Assembly (NCBI GenBank): GCA_951812505.1
Contig: CATOSI010000001.1
Location: forward strand, 921,273-985,272
From: an uncultured Dehalococcoidia bacterium
Lineage (GTDB): Bacteria; Chloroflexota; Dehalococcoidia; Lucifugimonadales; UBA1123
Direction of reading: 5' to 3'
DNA: 64,000 nt
Shown piece by piece: positions 59,576 to 64,000 of this stretch. A program made the translations under genes and the position numbers. A model generated the notes under the pieces. The model was not told the DNA's origin. It made no database searches and saw only the letters and a list, made by a program, of their open reading frames with translations. The stretch's first letter is position 1. Each line of letters starts with the position of its first letter.

Positions 59576-61924
59576 ATGACCCCACTCACGAGAGTCTTGG
59601 TAAGCTTAAAGTCCTGGAAACTCTGGGCCGCCCTGGTAGTTGTAGCCATGGTGGGAGTGGGCGGATATTACGGATACCTGGCACTGTCCGACTCCGGCGG
59701 CTCTGAGGAAGAGGCAGCCCAGACGCAGCTGGTTCCGGTCACTCTCGGCAACCTAGTCAACGATGTGAGCGTGCCCGGGACGATCACCTACACGACCCGT
59801 GAGACTCTTACATTCGGACAGCAGGGCTTTGTCTCCGACATTTCAGTTTCGGAAGGCGATGCGGTGTCCGTTGGAGATGCGCTCGCAGTACTTGACTCTG
59901 AGACTGTTGCGAATCTGGAACGGGCCATTGCCCAGGCTCGGAACGATGTGCGCGATGCGGAGGACGCGCTCGAAGATGCCAGAGACCCCTACTCCGCGGT
60001 TCAATTTGCCCAAGCCGAGTCAGACGTGGCAATTGCGCGCCAGAATCTGCAAAAGGTCGAAGAAGAAGTCAATGAACTCGGCGTAGTTTCCCTCACCGAC
60101 CTGGCGCAGGCGCGCATAGATATCCTGAATGCCCAGTCCGACCTTGAGGCTGCTATGGAGACTAAAACTGAGTTGAACGCTCCCTCGTTCCAGGAACTAG
60201 CGCAGGCCAGGGCGGACATTACCGCGGCGCGAGTCGCGCTGCAGGATGCAAAGGATGACCTGGCCACCTTTGTGGACCCGGTTGACGAGGATGTCATGGA
60301 CGAAATCGCCAGCCTGGAGTCGGACATAGATTCAGCGGAAGAAAAACTGACTAGCGCTCGCTTCGATCTACACACAGCAGAGCGTAAGGCTGATGAGAAT
60401 ATCAGCGTCGCTATGGAAGACTTGGATACGGCTCAGAGTGAATACAACGAGCTTTTTGTGAAGTGGCTCGGCATCGGCGCGTTACAAGAACCCAAACAAT
60501 CACCCGACGCCATATTCGCCTCCCACGGTGTTGATCTGGATAGCATTTTCAGGCGACCCGAAATTGAACCGCTACGCTCGAATTTCGGTCGGGTCATCCC
60601 TATCGACGACCCGTCAACTCCCTGGGACGAAGTCATCGTGTTCTCGTGGGTTATTCTCTATCCCGGCCAGTATCTCGTTGATTGTGACGACTCGGATTCG
60701 GGAGACGGCTTGATGTGCATACGCGACGAGTTTCAGGAAGCCTTCAATGCACTTCAGGAACAGGCCGATAACCTGGAAGTCATCCAAGGTGATGAAGCCG
60801 AGATTATCAGAAAGGCGGAGGTCGCTGTCTCTGATGCCGAAAGCGCCCTGGAGCTCAAGCGCGAATCTCTGAAAGACTACCTCGCCGATGTCAACGCTGA
60901 GCCAGACCAGTTGCTGCTCGAGTCCAAAGAACGAGCGATTGAGACCGCGGAAGCGGACCTGCTCGACGCCGAGAGTGCACTGGCCGATCTGATGCAAGCC
61001 GCCGCCGAGACCGATATTCAACTCGCCGACCGTGAGATCGAGTTGGCCCAGGGCAGACTATCCGATGCCGAAGACGCTCTCGCCGACCTGCTTGCCGACC
61101 CTGATCCCGTTGACATAACAGTCAAGCAGACCGCTGTCCATCTCGCACAGGAGTCCCTGGCAGAAGCCGAGGCGACGCTCGAGGACTACAACGCCGTTGA
61201 CCAACTGGAGATCGAACTGCGGGAGGCCGAGTTGGTCGCTGCGAGGGCCACGCTCGAAACGGCAATTGCTGACCTGGAACGCGCCACGTTGCGAGCGCCT
61301 TTCGACGGCATTGTGGTCGCGGTAAATATCGAATCGGACCAGCAGGTCAACGCGAACACACAAGCAATCGAAGTCGCCGACCCGTCCATCGTCGAAGTAA
61401 GTGGCTCCGTAGATGAGATAGATGTGCTGTTCTTGCAGGTGGGCTCTCAGGCGTATGTCACTCTAGAAGCCCTGGGCAACCAGGCTCTGCCGGGGATAGT
61501 ATCCTCGATAGCCAGCATCGGCACTTCCCAGCAGGGAGTGGTTACCTACCCCGTCACCATCCGCGTGGATTCCTCGGGTATCGGCCAGGTACCAGAAGGA
61601 CTCAGCGCCACCGCCCAAGTCATCATCCGCGAGCGGAACAATGCGACGCTGATCCCGCTTCAAGCACTCTACGGGACCGTACAGGCTCCGATAGTGAGAG
61701 TCGTGAGCGGCAATGACATAATCGAACGTGAGGTCAGACTTGGTATCAGCGATGACTTCTGGGTCGTAGTCGAAGAAGGCCTCGGCGAAGGAGAGACCAT
61801 CAGCATGGAAGTCGTCGGTAGCAGTACGAGCCAGTTCGGGGGAATCGGCGCTACTTTCCGCGCCGTTGGAGGGTTCGGCGGCACCAGAGGAAGACCTACG
61901 GGACAGGGCGGAGGCCGCCAATGA
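59576..61924 (+). CDS. Very long HlyD/MacA-type periplasmic adaptor protein
   Basis: This 782-residue adaptor has a membrane anchor (WKLWAALVVVAMVGVGGYYG), then a biotinyl-lipoyl-like half FGQQGFVSDISVSEGDAVSVG. About 450 residues of alternating Ala/Leu/Glu/Asp coiled coil follow, and a second lipoyl half LRAPFDGIVVAVNIESDQQV. The chain ends with a beta-barrel domain and a Gly-rich tail. The coil is broken near residue 300-390 by a non-helical insert with a Cys pair in DCDDSDSGDGLMC. MacA proteins are normally about 370-400 residues; here the coil is far longer. GGAGG precedes the ATG; a longer frame exists upstream. Confidence 0.85.
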   Translation: MTPLTRVLVSLKSWKLWAALVVVAMVGVGGYYGYLALSDSGGSEEEAAQTQLVPVTLGNLVNDVSVPGTITYTTRETLTFGQQGFVSDISVSEGDAVSVGDALAVLDSETVANLERAIAQARNDVRDAEDALEDARDPYSAVQFAQAESDVAIARQNLQKVEEEVNELGVVSLTDLAQARIDILNAQSDLEAAMETKTELNAPSFQELAQARADITAARVALQDAKDDLATFVDPVDEDVMDEIASLESDIDSAEEKLTSARFDLHTAERKADENISVAMEDLDTAQSEYNELFVKWLGIGALQEPKQSPDAIFASHGVDLDSIFRRPEIEPLRSNFGRVIPIDDPSTPWDEVIVFSWVILYPGQYLVDCDDSDSGDGLMCIRDEFQEAFNALQEQADNLEVIQGDEAEIIRKAEVAVSDAESALELKRESLKDYLADVNAEPDQLLLESKERAIETAEADLLDAESALADLMQAAAETDIQLADREIELAQGRLSDAEDALADLLADPDPVDITVKQTAVHLAQESLAEAEATLEDYNAVDQLEIELREAELVAARATLETAIADLERATLRAPFDGIVVAVNIESDQQVNANTQAIEVADPSIVEVSGSVDEIDVLFLQVGSQAYVTLEALGNQALPGIVSSIASIGTSQQGVVTYPVTIRVDSSGIGQVPEGLSATAQVIIRERNNATLIPLQALYGTVQAPIVRVVSGNDIIEREVRLGISDDFWVVVEEGLGEGETISMEVVGSSTSQFGGIGATFRAVGGFGGTRGRPTGQGGGRQ

Positions 61925-62016
61925 ATTTCTCCACGATTCGCCGCGGTATCCCGGTCCGGCACCAGGATGCGCCTACAGCCGGGTAAGCCCAAGACAGGGA
62001 GTCACCACGCCACCAC

Positions 62017-63228
62017 ATGACACCACTCGAAACCATAAAGACCGCAGTCTCCTCTCTTGGAGCTAATAAACTCCGCTCAGGACTCGCCCTGCTCGGTATC
62101 GTAATAGGTGTTACCGCCGTAATCACGCTCATGTCAATCGGACGCGGCACTACCCAGCAGATCACCGGGATCATCCAGGGGCTTGGAACGAACCTGCTCT
62201 TCGTTCAGCCAGACGGGGAAGGCGCTCAGATTACGCTTGGAGACGCCAGCGCGCTTGTCGATCCGGTTTACGCGCCGACCGTGCTGGCGGCCGCTCCGGA
62301 AATACGCACATTTGCGACGCTGTCCGCGGGTCACGAGAACACGTCCGCACAGGTGGTAGGCGTAACTCCCGAGTACTTGAGCGCCAGGAACCTCAGTCTC
62401 GCTAGCGGTATGTTCATCAAACTCCCGCACGTGGACAACAGGGATGAGGTGATCGTGCTCGGCTCCAACGTCGCGGAGCAACTCTTCCAGAACCGGGATC
62501 CCGTTGGCGAGCATGTTCGATTGAACGCCAGACGCTTTCGGGTGATCGGCCTTCTGGAAAGCCAGGGCGGTGGTGGATTCGGCACCTTCGATACACAGGT
62601 ATTGATTCCGATTACCACGGCTTATTACCGTCTCAGCGGTGAGCGCACCACAACCGGAGACATCGCGGTCAACCTGATCAATGTCCAGGTACGCGACGTC
62701 GAGGAAATTGACAGGAGCATCGAGGAAACGAGCGGAGTGCTTCGTCTTCGCCACCGCATAACAGAAGAAGACGACTTCACAGTCATCAGCCAGCAGAGCA
62801 CCATCGAAACTCTGGAAGAGACGACCAATACCCTGGTCGTCTTCCTGGGGGTCATCGCAGGTATATCCCTGCTTGTCGGCGGAATCGGCATTATGAACAT
62901 AATGCTCGTATCTGTGACAGAACGCACCCGTGAGATCGGTATCCGCAGGGCTATGGGTGCAAAACGGCATGATATCCTCTTTCAGTTTGTGGCGGAGGCT
63001 GCCGCCCTTAGTATCGGTGGCGGACTGCTGGGGGCGGGAATTGGATTCTGGATGTCCAACGCTTTAGACGGTCGCACCCTGGGAACGCAGACCTTCACAA
63101 CTAGCTTCGGAACCGAGTTCGCAGTGTTTGCCGTACTCGTGTCAGCAGGCATAGGTCTGTTCTTCGGCATATATCCCGCCGTCCGGGCATCGAGTCTTCA
63201 TCCCATAGATGCTTTGCGCCATGAGTAA
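62017..63228 (+). CDS. ABC transporter permease (MacB/FtsX type)
   Basis: This 403-residue permease has a first membrane helix (LGIVIGVTAVITLMSIGRG), a large periplasmic MacB-type domain and three C-terminal helices around ERTREIGIRRAMGAKRHDIL, the cytoplasmic coupling loop of FtsX proteins. The final helix ends GIYPAVRASSLHPIDAL. It is 92 nt downstream of the long HlyD gene, which fits an efflux MacA-MacB arrangement, but the MacB ATPase domain is missing from this protein and from the window, so it must come from elsewhere. Confidence 0.88.
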   Translation: MTPLETIKTAVSSLGANKLRSGLALLGIVIGVTAVITLMSIGRGTTQQITGIIQGLGTNLLFVQPDGEGAQITLGDASALVDPVYAPTVLAAAPEIRTFATLSAGHENTSAQVVGVTPEYLSARNLSLASGMFIKLPHVDNRDEVIVLGSNVAEQLFQNRDPVGEHVRLNARRFRVIGLLESQGGGGFGTFDTQVLIPITTAYYRLSGERTTTGDIAVNLINVQVRDVEEIDRSIEETSGVLRLRHRITEEDDFTVISQQSTIETLEETTNTLVVFLGVIAGISLLVGGIGIMNIMLVSVTERTREIGIRRAMGAKRHDILFQFVAEAAALSIGGGLLGAGIGFWMSNALDGRTLGTQTFTTSFGTEFAVFAVLVSAGIGLFFGIYPAVRASSLHPIDALRHE

Positions 63229-63308
63229 CTTCACTACTGAATCGGTTTGACTTGGGAATGGGTTACTCAACCGTCCTGAAAAAGATTGGAAAGGAGATGG
63301 TCAGGTAG

Positions 63309-64000
63309 ATGAAAGTAGTCCTGCTGCTGTCAATGGCGGCGGCGCTGATTCTCACGATCGGTGTCGCATGCAGCTCGTCGGAGGAGGAAAGCCCACCTGC
63401 CGCCGCGCAGACCGTTGACCTGTCCCAGTTCCCGACTCCCACACAGTCTCAGGCCGAACCGAGGCCAACCTCGCCGCCTTCGGTGACCCAGTCCCAGTTG
63501 AATCAGAGTGAAGGTGATACCGCGGAGCCTGCGTCCATGACCCAGGAAGAGATTCAGCAACTCCGGCAGCAGCTGCAGAGCGGACAATTGAGCGATGAAG
63601 AGGCACAGCGGGTGATACTGCGGCTTCGGGCCCAGTTTGGCGGGAGCCAGGGCGGGCCGCCATTCGAAGCGGAGGCCGGCAGCGTGACGGACGGCTCTAT
63701 CGAAAGCATCGGTGAAGACGCTATAACGGTCAAGGCTGAACTCGCTTCGGTGACGGCCAGAGTGGGAGAAAGCACAAACATAAGAATCACTTCTGTTCTC
63801 GAACCGACGGACCTGACTCACGGCGCGCAAGTTATGGTTGTGAGCGAACGTGTCGAGGGCAACACTCTCGCAAGAGTTGTAACCGTAGTTCCTGAAGGGC
63901 AGCGTGCCTTCGGGGGCGGACCTGGGGGGCAACCCAGATTCAGGGGCGGACAAGGTGGGTTCGGTGGTGGACAAGGCGATGTTGGCTCTCGTGCGCTCTT
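63309..64000 (+). CDS. Glycine-rich lipoprotein (partial, runs off the window)
   Basis: The ATG at 63309 opens a frame to the window end (about 230 codons). The N-terminus is a lipoprotein signal (LILTIGVAC, with Cys21 as acyl site). A Gln/Pro/Ser-rich spacer follows. Residues ~75-110 (MTQEEIQQLRQQLQSGQLS, then DEEAQRVILRLRAQFGGS) look like a short helix pair seen in permease-associated lipoproteins. A ~70-residue beta domain of the DUF5666 type follows (GSIESIGEDAITVKAELA...). From ~residue 200 the chain is extremely Gly/Phe/Arg-rich (GGGPGGQPRFRGGQGGFGGG). Likely a third member of the efflux cluster. Confidence 0.75.
   Translation, partial: MKVVLLLSMAAALILTIGVACSSSEEESPPAAAQTVDLSQFPTPTQSQAEPRPTSPPSVTQSQLNQSEGDTAEPASMTQEEIQQLRQQLQSGQLSDEEAQRVILRLRAQFGGSQGGPPFEAEAGSVTDGSIESIGEDAITVKAELASVTARVGESTNIRITSVLEPTDLTHGAQVMVVSERVEGNTLARVVTVVPEGQRAFGGGPGGQPRFRGGQGGFGGGQGDVGSRAL

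Noticed and set aside
61921..61986. Small frame of 21 codons between adaptor and permease
   Set aside because: Its ATG only overlaps the adaptor stop; the peptide has no recognisable character.
1..64000. CRISPR arrays, prophage, integrases
   Set aside because: No regularly spaced repeats, cas, integrase, portal or terminase genes were seen anywhere in the window.

Overview
The window looks like the chromosome of a moderately GC-rich, uncultivated-type bacterium. It is most likely a member of the Chloroflexota (SAR202/Dehalococcoidia-like), but this is inferred from gene content and not proven. The supporting genes are a membrane pyrophosphatase, a succinate dehydrogenase whose third subunit is of the HdrB/SdhE type, a translin-family protein, a nickel superoxide dismutase, several small VOC, cupin and GYD-domain proteins, and a T-box-controlled trpS/trp operon. 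Almost the whole window is ordinary, densely packed chromosomal sequence. No prophage, conjugative region, CRISPR array or rRNA operon was seen.

Layout. 0-12.6 kb holds catabolic and accessory enzymes: serine hydrolase, aminotransferase, a redoxin lipoprotein, nicotinate phosphoribosyltransferase, aldo-keto reductase, zinc alcohol dehydrogenase, HpcH-type aldolase, esterase, hydantoinase and an isopropylmalate-dehydrogenase-like enzyme. 12.8-20 kb holds thiamine phosphate synthase with translin, a 17-repeat TPR protein, the membrane pyrophosphatase, tRNA-Leu and a cytochrome-b561/sulfite-oxidase-like fusion. 20-23.6 kb is the sdhA-sdhB-sdhE operon. 23.7-31.8 kb is a trpS-trpEGD-(HAD)-(hypothetical)-trpCF operon behind a tryptophan T-box. 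32-35.6 kb has an RNA-like gene-poor stretch, a 40-bp perfect palindrome, a peptide-type ABC substrate-binding protein and radC. 35.6-40.1 kb holds cupins, a ketopantoate-reductase-like protein, GYD proteins and Ni-SOD with an S26 peptidase. 40.1-44.2 kb is the tetrapyrrole cluster (MET8-like, hemC, cobA-hemD, hemB). 44.7-49.4 kb holds pcm, gatB, yvcK, secG and a SAM hydrolase. 49.4-58.8 kb holds a GlcD-like oxidase, HD, HIT, RidA and VOC proteins, a dienelactone-hydrolase-like protein, yacL, ispD, ispF, cysS and an NmrA/epimerase-like protein. 59-64 kb holds an unusually long HlyD-type adaptor, an FtsX/MacB permease and a glycine-rich lipoprotein that runs off the end.

The most notable observation is at 2.1-3.2 kb on the minus strand. 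Two open frames that look separate are one gene interrupted by an in-frame UGA, exactly where Cys-containing relatives have the first cysteine of a CPYC redox motif. The UGA is followed at the right distance by a two-part hairpin with a GG-containing apical loop, as expected of a bacterial SECIS element. The gene therefore appears to encode a selenocysteine-containing, lipid-anchored redoxin with a long Pro/Thr stalk. This predicts Sec machinery elsewhere in the genome.

Other points of interest are: a four-helix-bundle gene framed by 19-bp inverted repeats, wedged between the trp T-box and trpS; a complete 120-bp MITE with 12-bp target duplication; an AT-rich foreign-looking ORF that seems to start at CTG; a structured gene-less stretch before the 40-bp palindrome; and an adaptor/permease pair lacking its ATPase.
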